NCBI GenBank assembly: GCA_027533425.1
Contig: JAPZUD010000006.1
Coordinates: forward strand, 186,001-250,000
Length of the DNA stretch: 64,000 nucleotides
Reading direction: 5' to 3'
Source: Beijerinckiaceae bacterium
Lineage (GTDB): Bacteria > Pseudomonadota > Alphaproteobacteria > Rhizobiales > Beijerinckiaceae
Part shown: positions 36,003-46,292 of the stretch, one piece after another
Numbering within the stretch: position 1 is the stretch's first letter
Layout of the letters: the number at the start of each line of letters is the position of its first letter
Notes under the pieces: generated by a model
What the model was told of the DNA's origin: nothing
Seen by the model: the letters and a program-made list of their open reading frames with translations, nothing else
The model's database searches: none
Program-made: the position numbers and the translations under genes

Positions 36003-37187
36003 GTGCCGAAGGCGCTGGTCGAGAATCTGAGGGGCGTGATCTCCTGGCGCGAGCCGGGCACCCTTGTCTCGACCCTGGGCCATGCCCTCGTGCTCGGACT
36101 AGGTCTCTATTCCTTCAGTTCCGCCAAACCCTTTACTCCGGCGCAGGAAGCCATTGCGGTCGATGTCGTCAGCGACCAGCAATTCAGCGAGATGATGCGC
36201 GGCGACAAGGAATCGAAGGTCGTCGCCAAGACGCCGGAGCGCCGGATCGACCGCGTTGCCGAGACCAAGGAAGACAAGGATCCCGGCCAGGCGAAACGGG
36301 ACGTTCCCGCCCCGCCGAGCCGTTCCGAACCGCAGCAGGTCGAGACCAAACCCGAGCCGCCGCAACAGCAGCAGCTCGCCGCGATCATCCCGCCGACCCG
36401 CCCCCCCGAACTCCGCGTCGCCCCGCCGGTCCCGACCCCGCCTGTCAAGGCGGAGGAGGATGACCGCGAGGACGAGAAGGCCGAACTTTTGCGCCGCAAG
36501 AAGATCGAGGAGCAGCGCAAGCTCGAGGAAGCCAAAGCGGCCGCCGAGGCCAAGCGAAAGCTTGACGAGAAACTCAAGGCTGAAGCCGAGGCGCAGAAGC
36601 GCGCGGAGGATCTCAAGAAGGCCGAGGAGCTGAAAAAGGCCGAGGAACAGAAAAAGGCGGAAGAGCAGAAGAAAGCCGAGGAGCGCCGCAAGGCCGAGGC
36701 CGAGAAGAAGGCGCGCGAGGAAAAGGCACGCCGCGAGGCGGCCGAGGAACAGAAGCTCAACGACGCGATCCGCAATCGCCTGCTCGCTTCGCGCGAGGCG
36801 CCTTCATCCACCGGCTCGACCGGCGCCGCGGTGAACCCCCGCTCGACCGCCGGCACGACGCAGGCCACGGGCAACAAGCTCTCGCCGAGTGATCGTATGC
36901 AGCTGATCGGCATCCTTACCGAGCAGATGAACCGCTGCATCAATTATTCGGGCTCCGCGCCGAAGACCGGCCCTCAGATCACCTTCACGCTGGGTCGAGA
37001 TGGCGCGATCGTCAGCCAGGTTCAACTGGCCAACCGCTCCGGCGAGCCGAATTTCGTGCCCTTCGCCGAAGCCTCGATGCGGGCTCTGCGCAATTGCCAG
37101 CCCTACCGCATCCCGGCCCGCTTCATGGATACCTACGAAGACTGGAAGAACGTCCGGTTGAACATCGACACTTCGGAAATGCAATGA
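36003..37187 (+). CDS. tolA: Tol-Pal system protein TolA
   Basis: A 394-residue periplasmic linker of the Tol machine, starting at GTG 36003 after GGAGG. It has one N-terminal membrane helix (VSTLGHALVLGLGLYSF), then a Pro/Glu-rich stretch and a long Lys/Glu/Ala coiled coil (about residues 155-255) with repeats of KKAEE. A folded C-terminal domain (about 300-394) has a Cys pair (CINYSGSAP and ALRNCQPY) likely to form a disulfide. It couples the TolQR motor to Pal and TolB. Confidence 0.92.
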   Translation: MPKALVENLRGVISWREPGTLVSTLGHALVLGLGLYSFSSAKPFTPAQEAIAVDVVSDQQFSEMMRGDKESKVVAKTPERRIDRVAETKEDKDPGQAKRDVPAPPSRSEPQQVETKPEPPQQQQLAAIIPPTRPPELRVAPPVPTPPVKAEEDDREDEKAELLRRKKIEEQRKLEEAKAAAEAKRKLDEKLKAEAEAQKRAEDLKKAEELKKAEEQKKAEEQKKAEERRKAEAEKKAREEKARREAAEEQKLNDAIRNRLLASREAPSSTGSTGAAVNPRSTAGTTQATGNKLSPSDRMQLIGILTEQMNRCINYSGSAPKTGPQITFTLGRDGAIVSQVQLANRSGEPNFVPFAEASMRALRNCQPYRIPARFMDTYEDWKNVRLNIDTSEMQ

Positions 37188-37218
37188 GCCCGTTCGCCAG
37201 CCCCGCGAGACCGACGCC

Positions 37219-38568
37219 ATGAACCGTCCCTTCCAGCTCTTCCGCCCCGTTTTCTTCGCCTTCGGCCTGATCGCGGCCCTGGCGGCACCGCTCTATCTCA
37301 GCGGCGAGCTCCGCGCGCAGGATCGCGGCTGCCGGGCCGGGGAACTCTGCATCGACCTGAACCCGCGCAACTTCAAGCCGATGCCCATCGCCATCGTCGA
37401 TTTCTCCGGCGATCCGCAGGGCATCCAGCTGGCCGAGATCATGGCGGCCAATCTCAAGCGCTCCGGCGTGTTCGAGCCGATCGACAAGGCCCGCCACCCC
37501 GAACGCAGCCTCGGCTTCGACCAGGTGCCGAATTTCGCCGCCTGGCAGCAGGCCGGCGCGCAGGCCATCGTGAGCGGCCGCGTGGTCCGTGACGGCGCGC
37601 GCCTCGCCATCGAATACCGGCTCTGGGATGCAACGACGGGCAAGCAGGTGGTCGGTCAGAAGCATGCCATCGATCCCGCCAACTGGCGCCGCCTCGCCCA
37701 TCTCGCTTCCGATGCCGTGTTCGAACGCATGACCGGCGAGACCGGCTTCTTCGACACGCGGATCATCTTCGTCGACGAGACCGGCCCGAAGGAAAAGCGC
37801 CGCAAGCGCCTCGCCATCATCGATCAGGACGGCGCGAATTTCCGCGCGCTGTCGTCCGGCTCGGAACTGCTGATCACGCCGCGGTTCAGTCCGCGCGGCG
37901 ACCGCGTCGCCTTCATGTCGCTCGAGGAAAACGGTCGCGCCAATGTGCAGGTGCTCGATCTCGGCTCCGGGCGGCGGGCGGTGGTGGGCTCTGCCAACAC
38001 GACCAGCTTCGCGCCCCGTTTCGCGCCCAACGGCACGCAGATAGTGATGAGCGTCGAGAATGGCGGCAATACCAATCTCGCGCTCGCCGATATCGGCTCG
38101 GGCGGCGTACGCCCGCTCACCTCGGGTGGCGCGATCGATACCTCACCCTCCTTCTCGCCGGATGGCAGCCAGATCGCCTTCGAAAGCGATCGCGGCGGCG
38201 GCCAGCAGATCTACATCATGGGGGCCGATGGCTCCGGCGCGCGCCGGATTTCCTTCGGCGAGGGCCGCTATTCGACGCCGGTCTGGTCGCCCAAAGGTGA
38301 TTTCATCGCCTTCACCCGCCAGAAAGCCAACAGCTTCGCGATCGGCGTGATGAAACCGGATGGCTCGGGCGAGCGGATCCTCACCGAGGGCTATCATAAC
38401 GAAGGCCCGACCTGGGCGCCGAATGGCCGCTACATCATGTTTTTCCGCGACAGCGGTGCCGGCCCGAAGCTGCATATGGTCGATGTGAACGGCCGGATCG
38501 ACGTGCCGATCCCGACCCCGGCTTTCGCCTCGGACCCGGCCTGGTCCCCGCTGCTCTCAACCCGCTGA
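37219..38568 (+). CDS. tolB: Tol-Pal system beta-propeller protein TolB
   Basis: A 449-residue periplasmic protein. A signal peptide is at the N-terminus ([21 protein letters not shown]). The N-terminal alpha/beta domain covers about 35-180. A six-bladed beta-propeller follows, with repeated motifs such as [37 protein letters not shown] and [11 protein letters not shown]. It binds Pal and TolA at the outer-membrane side during cell division. It lies 31 bases after tolA; the usual next gene pal is displaced by queC and a VUT-family gene. Confidence 0.96.
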   Translation: MNRPFQLFRPVFFAFGLIAALAAPLYLSGELRAQDRGCRAGELCIDLNPRNFKPMPIAIVDFSGDPQGIQLAEIMAANLKRSGVFEPIDKARHPERSLGFDQVPNFAAWQQAGAQAIVSGRVVRDGARLAIEYRLWDATTGKQVVGQKHAIDPANWRRLAHLASDAVFERMTGETGFFDTRIIFVDETGPKEKRRKRLAIIDQDGANFRALSSGSELLITPRFSPRGDRVAFMSLEENGRANVQVLDLGSGRRAVVGSANTTSFAPRFAPNGTQIVMSVENGGNTNLALADIGSGGVRPLTSGGAIDTSPSFSPDGSQIAFESDRGGGQQIYIMGADGSGARRISFGEGRYSTPVWSPKGDFIAFTRQKANSFAIGVMKPDGSGERILTEGYHNEGPTWAPNGRYIMFFRDSGAGPKLHMVDVNGRIDVPIPTPAFASDPAWSPLLSTR

Positions 38569-38581
38569 GGCAAGGCGCGCC

Positions 38582-39292
38582 ATGACCGCCCCGGCCGCGG
38601 ATTCCGCGCTCGTCCTGTTTTCCGGCGGGCAGGATTCCGCCACCTGCCTCGCCTGGGCGCTGGACCGGTTCGCCCAAGTCGAGACGCTCGGCTTCGACTA
38701 TGGCCAGCGCCATGCCGTCGAACTGGCCTGCCGCGCCGCGTTGCGGAAGGGCATGGCCGGGTTGAACCCGGCCTGGGCCACACGCCTCGGCGAGGACCAT
38801 ACACTCGACCTGCCGACGCTGGGGTCACTCTCGCAGACTGCGCTCACCCGCGATGTCGAGATCGCGATGGGTGCGGAAGGCCTGCCGAACACCTTCGTGC
38901 CCGGTCGGAACCTGCTCTTCCTCACCTTCGCCGCCGCCCTCGCCTATCGCCGGGGCATCCGCCATCTGGTCACGGGCGTGTGCGAAACGGACTACTCGGG
39001 GTATCCCGATTGCCGCGACGACACGATCAAGGCCCTGCAGGTCGCGCTCAATCTCGGCATGGAACGCCGTTTCGTGCTGCATACGCCCCTGATGTGGATC
39101 GACAAGGCCGCGACATGGCAGCTCGCGCAGGATCTCGGCGGGAATGCGCTCGTGTCCCTGATCCGCGAGGAAAGCCATTCCTGCTACCTGGGGCTGCGTG
39201 ACACGCGCCATGACTGGGGCTATGGCTGCGGCCGGTGCCCGGCCTGTGAATTGCGCGCGAAGGGTTATGCGCGCTACGCGGCGGGGTGCTGA
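38582..39292 (+). CDS. queC: 7-cyano-7-deazaguanine synthase QueC
   Basis: A 236-residue enzyme converting carboxydeazaguanine to preQ0 in queuosine synthesis. The PP-loop motif is [20 protein letters not shown]-terminal zinc site is at [20 protein letters not shown] with a further CEL. It sits 13 bases after tolB and is followed by the VUT-type transporter gene, inside an otherwise standard tol-pal locus. Both inserted genes concern queuosine precursors, so the block is a functional module. Confidence 0.95.
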   Translation: MTAPAADSALVLFSGGQDSATCLAWALDRFAQVETLGFDYGQRHAVELACRAALRKGMAGLNPAWATRLGEDHTLDLPTLGSLSQTALTRDVEIAMGAEGLPNTFVPGRNLLFLTFAAALAYRRGIRHLVTGVCETDYSGYPDCRDDTIKALQVALNLGMERRFVLHTPLMWIDKAATWQLAQDLGGNALVSLIREESHSCYLGLRDTRHDWGYGCGRCPACELRAKGYARYAAGC

Positions 39293-39347
39293 GTTCGAAA
39301 CAGGGTGGCTGATCCCTCAAAGCCCAAGGGGCCAAAGCGAGTTTTCC

Positions 39348-39914
39348 ATGACCGACCATGATTCCCGGCGCCTGCGTGAAGGCGTGCTGTTCCTTGTCGC
39401 CTTCGCGGCCTGCGTGCCGCTGGCCAACTGGCTGATCCAGAATGTCGGCACATTCTGCGTGCCCAACGGGCCCTGCCTCGTGCCGGTTGCCCCCGGCATC
39501 ACCGCGCCGAGCGGCGTGCTGATGATCGGCGTCGCGCTCGTCCTGCGGGATCTCGTGCAGCGCCGCCTCGGCCTGGCCTGGGCAATCGGCGCCATTCTTG
39601 CCGGCGGCGTGCTTTCGGCGCTGTTTTCTCCGCCGGCGCTGGTGATTGCCTCGGTCGCGGCCTTCCTTCTGTCGGAACTGGCCGATCTCGCCGTCTTCAC
39701 GCCGCTGCAGAAGCGCGGGCTGGTCCTTGCAGCCCTGGCCAGCAGCGCCGTCGGCCTGGTGATCGACAGCCTCGTCTTCCTCTGGCTTGCGTTCGGCAGC
39801 CTGAAATACCTCGACGGCCAGATCATCGGGAAGGCCCTGATGGTGCTCGCGGCCCTGCCCCTGCTCCATTGGCTGCGCGAACGTGACCGCCGGATCGGTC
39901 TCGATCCGGCCTGA
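39348..39914 (+). CDS. VUT-family queuosine precursor transporter (YhhQ-like)
   Basis: A 188-residue membrane protein of about six helices. FLVAFAACVPLANWLIQNV at the N-terminus, PSGVLMIGVALVLRDLVQRR (the VUT-family signature) and ASSAVGLVIDSLVFLWLAF are recognisable. The family takes up queuine or preQ0/preQ1. It is directly downstream of queC, which both supports the assignment and gives a de novo plus salvage pairing. ATG 39348 is used; the frame is open upstream inside queC. Confidence 0.85.
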   Translation: MTDHDSRRLREGVLFLVAFAACVPLANWLIQNVGTFCVPNGPCLVPVAPGITAPSGVLMIGVALVLRDLVQRRLGLAWAIGAILAGGVLSALFSPPALVIASVAAFLLSELADLAVFTPLQKRGLVLAALASSAVGLVIDSLVFLWLAFGSLKYLDGQIIGKALMVLAALPLLHWLRERDRRIGLDPA

Positions 39915-40080
39915 GCCACGCGGAATTCCGCAAACGACAAGAATTCGTTCACCATTCGCCGCAAAGTCGCCATGCCCCGGCATTCAAAGAGCGGCTGAAC
40001 AGGCTTTACGGAAGCTTTCGTTAATCCAGCGGATTTTATCTGCTTGGAGGGGCGGCAGGCCCATTGAAGGAGTTTTGGGT

Positions 40081-40578
40081 ATGGAACCCGGGTTTTTGAT
40101 GTCGCGCGGCGCTCGTTTCGCCGCGGCTATTGTCGTTGCTTTGACGCTGGGCGCGTGCGCCTCCAAGACCAATGATGCCGATGCGCTCGGCCAGGGCGGC
40201 CCGCAGACGCCGGGCTCGATCCAGGATTTCGTGGTCAATGTGGGCGACCGCGTCTTCTTCGATTCCGATTCCTCGGAGATCAACGCCACCGGCCAGGCCA
40301 CGCTCGACAAGCAGGCACAGTGGCTGGCGCGCTATCCGCGCTATTCCTTCACCATCGAAGGGCATGCCGACGAGCGCGGCACCCGCGAATACAACTTCGC
40401 ACTCGGCGCCCGCCGGGCCGAATCCGCCAAGAATTATCTGATCGCCCGCGGGGTCGGCGCCAACCGCATCCGCACCGTCTCCTATGGCAAGGAGCGCCCG
40501 GTTGCGGTCTGCAACGACATATCCTGCTGGTCGCAGAACCGCCGTGCCGTGACCGTGCTGGGCGGGGCCGGCAGCTGA
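40081..40578 (+). CDS. pal: peptidoglycan-associated lipoprotein Pal
   Basis: A 165-residue outer-membrane lipoprotein. The signal ends in the lipobox LTLGAC (Cys26 lipidated). The mature part has the OmpA-like peptidoglycan-binding domain with FDSDSSEINATGQATLDKQ, EGHADERGTREYNFALGARR and SYGKERPV. The start is ATG 40081 with AAGGAG 8 bases upstream; an in-frame ATG lies 6 codons further in. It is separated from tolB by queC and the VUT gene, with a 166-base gap upstream that can hold its own promoter. Confidence 0.95.
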   Translation: MEPGFLMSRGARFAAAIVVALTLGACASKTNDADALGQGGPQTPGSIQDFVVNVGDRVFFDSDSSEINATGQATLDKQAQWLARYPRYSFTIEGHADERGTREYNFALGARRAESAKNYLIARGVGANRIRTVSYGKERPVAVCNDISCWSQNRRAVTVLGGAGS

Positions 40579-40630
40579 GAAGCCGGCACGCACCCTGTCG
40601 GGACGGCGAATCCTGCGCTAAGGTAGTCTC

Positions 40631-41557
40631 ATGCTCGGAATGATGCGTTTCCTGCCGGTCTTCCTTGTCGCGCTGGCTCTCCCGGCGATGCCGGGAACCC
40701 TGCGCGCACAGGATGCCGCCGATTTCGTGCTGCGGCTCGACCGGCTGGAAAACGAGAACCGCCGCCTGACCGGCCAGGTCGAGGAATTGCGGTTCCAGCT
40801 CCGGCGGGTCGAGGACCAGCTGAAGCGCTTCCAGACCGACGCCGATACCCGCTTCCGCGATCTGGAAACGGGTCGGCCCGGCGGCGCCCGCCCCCCGGCC
40901 AGCCCGGCCACGCCGCCCGCCACGACGACACCACAGCGGCGCTCGGACGCTTTTGATCCGGCAACGACAACGAATGCCCCCGGCGCGCCGCGACCGCTTG
41001 GCCAGAGTGGCGGCGTCGCGACGGCGCCAGGCGTGCCGCTCCCTGGCGCCAACCTCCCGGCCGGTGCCCTGCCACCCGGCGGCACCGCAGTCGCCAATGA
41101 CGATCTTGGCGCCCCGCTCGACGTGACCGGCCAGCGCCGCCCGCCGGCGCCAGCACCGGCGCCGGTGGCGCGGGGCGATGCTGCCTCCGATTTCGCCTTT
41201 GCGAAATCCCTTGTCGATCGGGGAGATTTTGAGCTCGCCGAAGGCGCGTTCCGGGACTTTCTCCGGACCTATGGTCGGGACCGACGCGTCCCGGAAGCCA
41301 CCTTCTGGCTGGGCGAGAGCTATCTCCGCCGGACGCGCTATCGCGAGGCCGCCGAACAGTTTCTCAATGTCACCAGCAAGCATGCCAATGCACCACGCGC
41401 ACCGGAGGCCATGCTGAAACTGGGCATTTCCCTGCGCGGCCTCGGCGCCACTGCAGAGGCTTGCGGGATTTTTAACAAGGTTACAGCCAAATATCCCAAT
41501 ACCGCACAACCGATCCGTGCGGCCGTGGAACGGGAAAAGGCGCGCGCGCAATGTTAG
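40631..41557 (+). CDS. cpoB: Tol-Pal system protein CpoB (YbgF)
   Basis: A 308-residue periplasmic protein coordinating the Tol machine with peptidoglycan synthesis. A signal peptide is at 1-26 (ends LRAQD). An N-terminal coiled coil (about 28-75; RLDRLENENRRLTGQVEELR) is followed by a Pro/Ala/Gly-rich linker (about 80-180), then C-terminal TPR repeats from DAASDFAFAKSLVDRGDFE to the end. The linker is longer than in E. coli. It overlaps tilS by 7 bases. Confidence 0.92.
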   Translation: MLGMMRFLPVFLVALALPAMPGTLRAQDAADFVLRLDRLENENRRLTGQVEELRFQLRRVEDQLKRFQTDADTRFRDLETGRPGGARPPASPATPPATTTPQRRSDAFDPATTTNAPGAPRPLGQSGGVATAPGVPLPGANLPAGALPPGGTAVANDDLGAPLDVTGQRRPPAPAPAPVARGDAASDFAFAKSLVDRGDFELAEGAFRDFLRTYGRDRRVPEATFWLGESYLRRTRYREAAEQFLNVTSKHANAPRAPEAMLKLGISLRGLGATAEACGIFNKVTAKYPNTAQPIRAAVEREKARAQC

Positions 41558-42639
41558 AGGACGATCTCGAAGGCAATCCGATCGACCAGCTTCCCCTGAC
41601 GCCGGAGGAGGCCCTGGCCCTGTTCAGGAGCGCCCTCGGGAGCGACGAATGCACCGGGATCCTGCTGGCGGTGTCCGGCGGGCCCGATTCGATGGCCCTG
41701 CTGGGTCTCGCGGTCGCTGCCCGCGCCTATCTGCCACCGATCGCCGTGGCAACCGTCGACCACCGGCTCCGGCGCGAATCCGCCGAGGAGGCCCGCTTCG
41801 TGGCCGAATTCTGCAAGGATCTGAAGGTCGCCCACTGCACCCTTCCCTGGCTGGATGCACCAGGCCCCGGAACCAGCCAGGAGGCCGCACGGAAGGGCCG
41901 CTACGCGCTGCTCGTCGGGCATGCGCGCGCCATCGAGGCTACCCATCTCTTCACCGCCCACACGCTGGATGACCAGGCCGAAACCGTGCTGATGCGGATG
42001 GCCTCCGGGACCGGGCTGGGCGGACTCGGCGCCATGCGCCCGAATGTCGCGCGCGGCGCGATCCGGCATGTCCGGCCGTTCCTCGAAGTCGCGAAGAGCC
42101 GGCTTGTCGCAACCTGCGAGCAGAATCACTGGGTCTTCTCGAAGGACCCGACCAATGACGATGAACGCTACGCCCGGACGCGGTTCCGCGCGCTGATGCC
42201 AATCCTTGCCGATGAAGGGCTGACCCCCGAACGCCTCGGGACGCTTGCCGCCCGCGCCCGTCGGACCGAGGATGCGATGGAGCAGATCGCACGGCGCACG
42301 CTGGACAGCGTCATGGTCCGCCGCGCGCCGGATGGTGGCGCCATCCGCATGAAGGCCGAGCCGTTCTTCACCGAACCCTTCGAGATGGCCTTGCGGATGC
42401 TGAAGAAATCCATGCTCGCCATTGGCGGCGAGGCACCGCAGGAAACCCAGATCTCGCTCGCCAAGCTCGAGCGCCTCCTCAAGAACCTCCGCATGGCGAT
42501 CCGTGACCAGCGCCCCTTCCGCCAGACCCTTGCCTGGACGGTGATCGCCCATGGCGGCGGCTTCCTGGAGGTCCGCACGGCCCCGCCACGGCGCACCCAG
42601 CGGGAGAGCAGCCGCACCGCGCAGGGGCGTGGCGGGTAA
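41551..42639 (+). CDS. tilS: tRNA(Ile)-lysidine synthase TilS
   Basis: A 362-residue ATP-dependent tRNA-modifying enzyme that makes lysidine at position 34 of tRNA-Ile(CAU), switching it to AUA reading. The N-terminal PP-loop is LLAVSGGPDSMALLGL, followed by VDHRLR and HTLDDQAETVLMRMA, then RPFLEVAKSRL and KDPTNDDERYARTRFR. It is the short type lacking much of the C-terminal substrate domain. It overlaps the cpoB 3' end by 7 bases, so it is translated with it, and ftsH is 126 bases downstream, its usual neighbour. Confidence 0.94.
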   Translation: MLEDDLEGNPIDQLPLTPEEALALFRSALGSDECTGILLAVSGGPDSMALLGLAVAARAYLPPIAVATVDHRLRRESAEEARFVAEFCKDLKVAHCTLPWLDAPGPGTSQEAARKGRYALLVGHARAIEATHLFTAHTLDDQAETVLMRMASGTGLGGLGAMRPNVARGAIRHVRPFLEVAKSRLVATCEQNHWVFSKDPTNDDERYARTRFRALMPILADEGLTPERLGTLAARARRTEDAMEQIARRTLDSVMVRRAPDGGAIRMKAEPFFTEPFEMALRMLKKSMLAIGGEAPQETQISLAKLERLLKNLRMAIRDQRPFRQTLAWTVIAHGGGFLEVRTAPPRRTQRESSRTAQGRGG

Positions 42640-42678
42640 CCTTCTGCCTTCACAAAACGTGACGATTTACCGCGAGCG

Positions 42679-42707
42679 CTTGGCAAGCCAGTCCGGCATG
42701 CCTAAAT
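42679..42707 (+). promoter_or_regulatory. putative RpoH/sigma-70 promoter of ftsH
   Basis: CTTGGC (42679-42684), 17 bases, CTAAAT (42702-42707). It fits the alphaproteobacterial heat-shock (CTTG-N17-CYTAT) and housekeeping (CTTGAC-N17-CTATAT) types. It lies about 60 bases before ftsH. Confidence 0.45.
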
Positions 42708-42765
42708 ATCCATGTGAGGTTTTCCGGCAGGGCCGGCGCAACCGTCACTGTGAGAAGTGTCAGAG

Positions 42766-44691
42766 ATGAATCAGAATTTCCGGAATATCGCGCTCTGGGC
42801 CATCATCCTCCTGCTGGTCCTTGCGCTTGTCTCCGTCTTCCAGAGCCCGTCGGGCCGAACCGGGGGACAGGAAATTCCCTTCTCCAGCTTCGTCGAGTCG
42901 CTCGACAAGGGCCGCGTCGACAAGGTTGTCGTATCCGGCTGGGATGTGCAGGGTTCCTTCAACGATGGCAGCGGCAATTTCGTCACCTTCGGACCGGTTG
43001 ACGACAAGATCCGCGAGAAGCTCCGCGAAAAGAACACCAATGTGACGTTCCGTTCGCCCAATGCCGACACGCCCTGGTACATGTCGCTGATCGTCAACTG
43101 GCTGCCGATCATCTTCTTCCTCGGCGTCTGGATCTTCATGTCGCGGCAGATGCAGAACGGCGCGGGCCGCGCCATGGGCTTCGGAAAATCCAAGGCCAAG
43201 CTTCTGACCGAGGCGCATGGCCGCGTGACCTTCGAGGATGTCGCCGGCATCGACGAGGCCAAGGAAGATCTGTCGGAAATCGTCGAGTTCCTGCGCGATC
43301 CGCAGAAATTCCAGCGCCTTGGCGGCCGGATTCCGCGGGGCGTTCTGCTCGTCGGCCCGCCCGGCACCGGCAAGACGCTGACGGCCCGCGCCGTTGCGGG
43401 CGAAGCCAACGTACCCTTCTTCACCATTTCCGGCTCGGATTTCGTGGAAATGTTCGTCGGTGTCGGCGCCAGCCGCGTCCGCGACATGTTCGCCGAAGCC
43501 AAGAAGAACGCGCCCTGCATCATCTTCATTGACGAAATCGACGCGGTCGGCCGCCATCGCGGTGCCGGCCTCGGCGGCGGCAATGACGAGCGCGAGCAGA
43601 CGCTGAACCAGCTCCTTGTCGAAATGGATGGTTTCGAGGCGAATGAGGGCATCATCATCATCGCGGCCACCAACCGGCCGGACGTGCTCGACCCCGCCTT
43701 GCTGCGCCCGGGCCGTTTCGACCGCCAGATCGTGGTGCCGCTGCCGGATGTGAACGGCCGCGAGCGCATCCTGCGGGTCCATTGCCGCAAGGTGCCGATG
43801 GCACCGGATGTCGACCTGAAGACGCTGGCTCGCGGCACCCCGGGTTTCTCGGGTGCCGACCTGATGAACCTCGTCAACGAGGCTGCCCTGCTGGCTGCCC
43901 GCCGCAACCGTCGCCTTGTCACGCATCTCGAATTCGAAGATGCGAAGGACAAGGTCATGATGGGGGCCGAGCGCAAGTCGATGGCGATGTCGATCGAGGA
44001 GAAGCGGAACACCGCCTATCACGAGGCCGGCCATGCGATCATCGCACTCAAGGTGGCCGGCATCGACCCGATCCACAAGGCGACGATCATTCCGCGCGGC
44101 CGCGCGCTCGGCATGGTGATGACGCTCCCGGAAAGCGATCGCTACTCGATGTCGCGCGAGAAGAGCCTGGCCCGCCTGGTGATGCTCTTCGGCGGCCGCG
44201 AGGCCGAGATCATCACCTTCGGCCCGGAAAAGGTGACCAACGGCGCCACCGGCGATATCCAGATGGCGACGCAGCTCGCCCGCGCGATGGTCATGGAATG
44301 GGGCATGAGCGAGCGGCTTGGCCGCGTCCGTTATGCCTCGAACCAGCAGGAAATCTTCCTCGGCCATTCGGTCAGCCAGTCGACGAACATGTCGGACGAG
44401 ACGGCGAAGCTGATCGACGAGGAGGTCCGGCGGCTGATCGAGGAGGGCGAGACGGCCGCCCGCAAGATCATCACCGAAAACAAGGAACAGTTCGTGGCCA
44501 TCGCCGAGGCGCTGCTCGAATTCGAGACGCTGACCGGCGACGAGCTCCGGGCGCTCATGGAGGGCAAGCGCCCGACCCGCGAGGATCCGGACCAGCAGCC
44601 GCCGTCGCGTGGATCGGCCGTCCCCTCGGCCGGCAAGCCGCGCCCGCCGGAAGCTGAAGGCGGCGGGCTGGAACCCCAGCCGCAGGGGTAA
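42766..44691 (+). CDS. ftsH: ATP-dependent zinc metalloprotease FtsH
   Basis: A 641-residue membrane AAA+ protease degrading short-lived and misfolded membrane and cytosolic proteins. Two membrane helices lie at about 5-23 and 104-125. The AAA domain has Walker A GPPGTGKT, Walker [12 protein letters not shown] and the SRH around [19 protein letters not shown]. The zinc site is HEAGH, with the third ligand further on. ATG 42766 is chosen over GTG 42757 because [11 protein letters not shown] is the family start. A heat-shock-type promoter lies upstream, and ftsH is often under RpoH. Confidence 0.97.
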   Translation: MNQNFRNIALWAIILLLVLALVSVFQSPSGRTGGQEIPFSSFVESLDKGRVDKVVVSGWDVQGSFNDGSGNFVTFGPVDDKIREKLREKNTNVTFRSPNADTPWYMSLIVNWLPIIFFLGVWIFMSRQMQNGAGRAMGFGKSKAKLLTEAHGRVTFEDVAGIDEAKEDLSEIVEFLRDPQKFQRLGGRIPRGVLLVGPPGTGKTLTARAVAGEANVPFFTISGSDFVEMFVGVGASRVRDMFAEAKKNAPCIIFIDEIDAVGRHRGAGLGGGNDEREQTLNQLLVEMDGFEANEGIIIIAATNRPDVLDPALLRPGRFDRQIVVPLPDVNGRERILRVHCRKVPMAPDVDLKTLARGTPGFSGADLMNLVNEAALLAARRNRRLVTHLEFEDAKDKVMMGAERKSMAMSIEEKRNTAYHEAGHAIIALKVAGIDPIHKATIIPRGRALGMVMTLPESDRYSMSREKSLARLVMLFGGREAEIITFGPEKVTNGATGDIQMATQLARAMVMEWGMSERLGRVRYASNQQEIFLGHSVSQSTNMSDETAKLIDEEVRRLIEEGETAARKIITENKEQFVAIAEALLEFETLTGDELRALMEGKRPTREDPDQQPPSRGSAVPSAGKPRPPEAEGGGLEPQPQG

Positions 44692-44704
44692 GTTGCCAAA
44701 CCCG

Positions 44705-44730
44705 GCCTGCCGAATCCGAAGGCGGCAGGC
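44705..44730 (+). terminator. hairpin after ftsH, possible terminator
   Basis: Stem GCCTGCCG / CGGCAGGC (44705-44712 with 44723-44730), 10-base loop, then TTCAGG; there is no T-run. It is a candidate terminator or 3' stabiliser of the ftsH transcript. Confidence 0.45.
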
Positions 44731-44804
44731 TTCAGGACCGGCACCTGCGATAAGCTGTTAACCCCCGGACAGGGCAAGACTTGCCTTTGCAGGGCATTTG
44801 AGGC

Positions 44805-44834
44805 ACCCCTAGCCGGCTTGGTCAGGGGTGTTTT
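44805..44834 (+). promoter_or_regulatory. hairpin covering the glmM ribosome-binding site
   Basis: ACCCCT (44805-44810) pairs with AGGGGT (44824-44829) around a 13-base loop. The right arm holds AGGGG, the likely Shine-Dalgarno sequence of glmM, whose ATG is at 44838. TTTT follows at 44831-44834. It could mask the ribosome-binding site or act as a terminator-like element; regulation is inferred only. Confidence 0.4.
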
Positions 44835-44837
44835 CAC

Positions 44838-46178
44838 ATGAGCAGGAAGTTTTTCGGCACGGATGGCATTCGCGGACGCGCCAACGGCAAGATCACGCCG
44901 GAACTGGCCCTGCGGGTCGGGCAGGCCGCCGGAATGGTGTTCCACCGCGGCGAACACCGCCATCGTGTCGTGATCGGCAAGGACACGCGTCTCTCGGGCT
45001 ACATGATCGAGAATGCGCTGACCGCCGGCTTCCTGTCGGTCGGGATGGATGTGCTGCTGCTCGGCCCGATGCCGACGCCGGCCATCGCCATGCTCTCGCG
45101 TTCGATGCGGGCCGATCTCGGCGTGATGATCTCGGCCTCGCATAACCCCTACGAGGATAACGGGATCAAACTGTTCGGCCCGGATGGCTACAAGCTTTCC
45201 GACGAGATCGAAACGGAGATCGAACGGCTGATCGACCCCGCGGCGTCGATCCGCCTTTCCGGCTCGCGGGATATCGGCCGCGCCCGCCGCCTCGAGGGCG
45301 TCCATGCCCGCTATATCGAATTCGCCAAGCGCACCCTGCCCCGCGCCCTCGATCTCGATGGCATGCGAATCGTCGTCGATTGCGCCAACGGGGCCGGCTA
45401 TCGTGTCGCGCCGGAGGCCCTGTGGGAACTGGGCGCGGAAGTGATTGCCATCGGCGCCGAGCCGGACGGCTTCAACATCAACCGCGATGTCGGCTCCACC
45501 GCACCGCATGCGCTCCAGCAGAAGGTGCGCGAGATGCGTGCCGATATCGGCATCGCGCTCGATGGCGATGCTGATCGTGTGATGATCATCGACGAGAAGG
45601 GCCATATGGTCGATGGCGACCAGCTCATGGCCGTGATCGCCGAGAGCTGGCACCAGGACGGGCGCCTCGCCAAACCCGGCATCGTCGCGACGATCATGTC
45701 GAATCTCGGCCTCGAGCGCCATCTCGGCAGCCTTGGCCTCGCCCTTGCCCGGACGGCTGTCGGCGACCGGTACGTCCTCGAGCACATGCGCGAGCATGGC
45801 TTCAATGTCGGCGGCGAGCAGAGCGGCCACATCATCCTGTCGGATTACTCGACCACCGGAGACGGCCTGATCGCCGCCTTGCAGGTCCTGGCCGTGGTGC
45901 GGCGGGAGGGGCGCCCTGTCAGCGAGATCTGCCACCGCTTCGAACCCCTGCCGCAGATCCTCAAGAACGTCCAGACCCGGGGTGGCCAACCCCTCAAGGA
46001 CCAGGCCGTCAACCGGGCTATCGACCAGCTGCGCGCGCAGCTCGGTGCCGCCGGCCGGCTCGTGATCCGCCCGTCAGGCACGGAGCCGGTGATCCGCGTC
46101 ATGGCGGAGGGCGATGATCGCGATCTTGTCGAGAAGGTCGTCGACGATGTGGTCGAGGTTATCTCCAAAGCCGCCTGA
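44838..46178 (+). CDS. glmM: phosphoglucosamine mutase
   Basis: A 446-residue enzyme turning glucosamine-6-phosphate into glucosamine-1-phosphate for peptidoglycan and lipopolysaccharide. The phosphorylated serine is in [14 protein letters not shown], the Mg site in [13 protein letters not shown], and the sugar loop in [10 protein letters not shown] with the phosphate loop [12 protein letters not shown]. It follows ftsH, as in many alphaproteobacteria. The leader carries a hairpin over the ribosome-binding site. Confidence 0.96.
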   Translation: MSRKFFGTDGIRGRANGKITPELALRVGQAAGMVFHRGEHRHRVVIGKDTRLSGYMIENALTAGFLSVGMDVLLLGPMPTPAIAMLSRSMRADLGVMISASHNPYEDNGIKLFGPDGYKLSDEIETEIERLIDPAASIRLSGSRDIGRARRLEGVHARYIEFAKRTLPRALDLDGMRIVVDCANGAGYRVAPEALWELGAEVIAIGAEPDGFNINRDVGSTAPHALQQKVREMRADIGIALDGDADRVMIIDEKGHMVDGDQLMAVIAESWHQDGRLAKPGIVATIMSNLGLERHLGSLGLALARTAVGDRYVLEHMREHGFNVGGEQSGHIILSDYSTTGDGLIAALQVLAVVRREGRPVSEICHRFEPLPQILKNVQTRGGQPLKDQAVNRAIDQLRAQLGAAGRLVIRPSGTEPVIRVMAEGDDRDLVEKVVDDVVEVISKAA

Positions 46179-46276
46179 CAGCCTGCCCGCCTGACAGCGT
46201 GACGCCTCCTCGGGCCGGACGAACGATCAGCCATCGGATCGCGTATTTCACCCCCGGTTAGGGATAATTTTTAAGG

Positions 46277-46292
46277 TTAAGTGCCTCTTAAC
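46277..46292. promoter_or_regulatory. CtrA-type binding box upstream of the outer-membrane protein gene
   Basis: TTAA (46277-46280), seven bases, TTAAC (46288-46292): an exact match to the CtrA consensus, and also the core of a perfect 7-bp inverted repeat GGTTAAG / CTTAACC (46275-46281 with 46287-46293). It is 74 bases before the start of the gene. Confidence 0.55.

Noticed and set aside
42751-42765. GTG start for ftsH at 42757
   Set aside because: ATG 42766 gives the standard N-terminus; the GTG would add three residues with no better ribosome-binding site.
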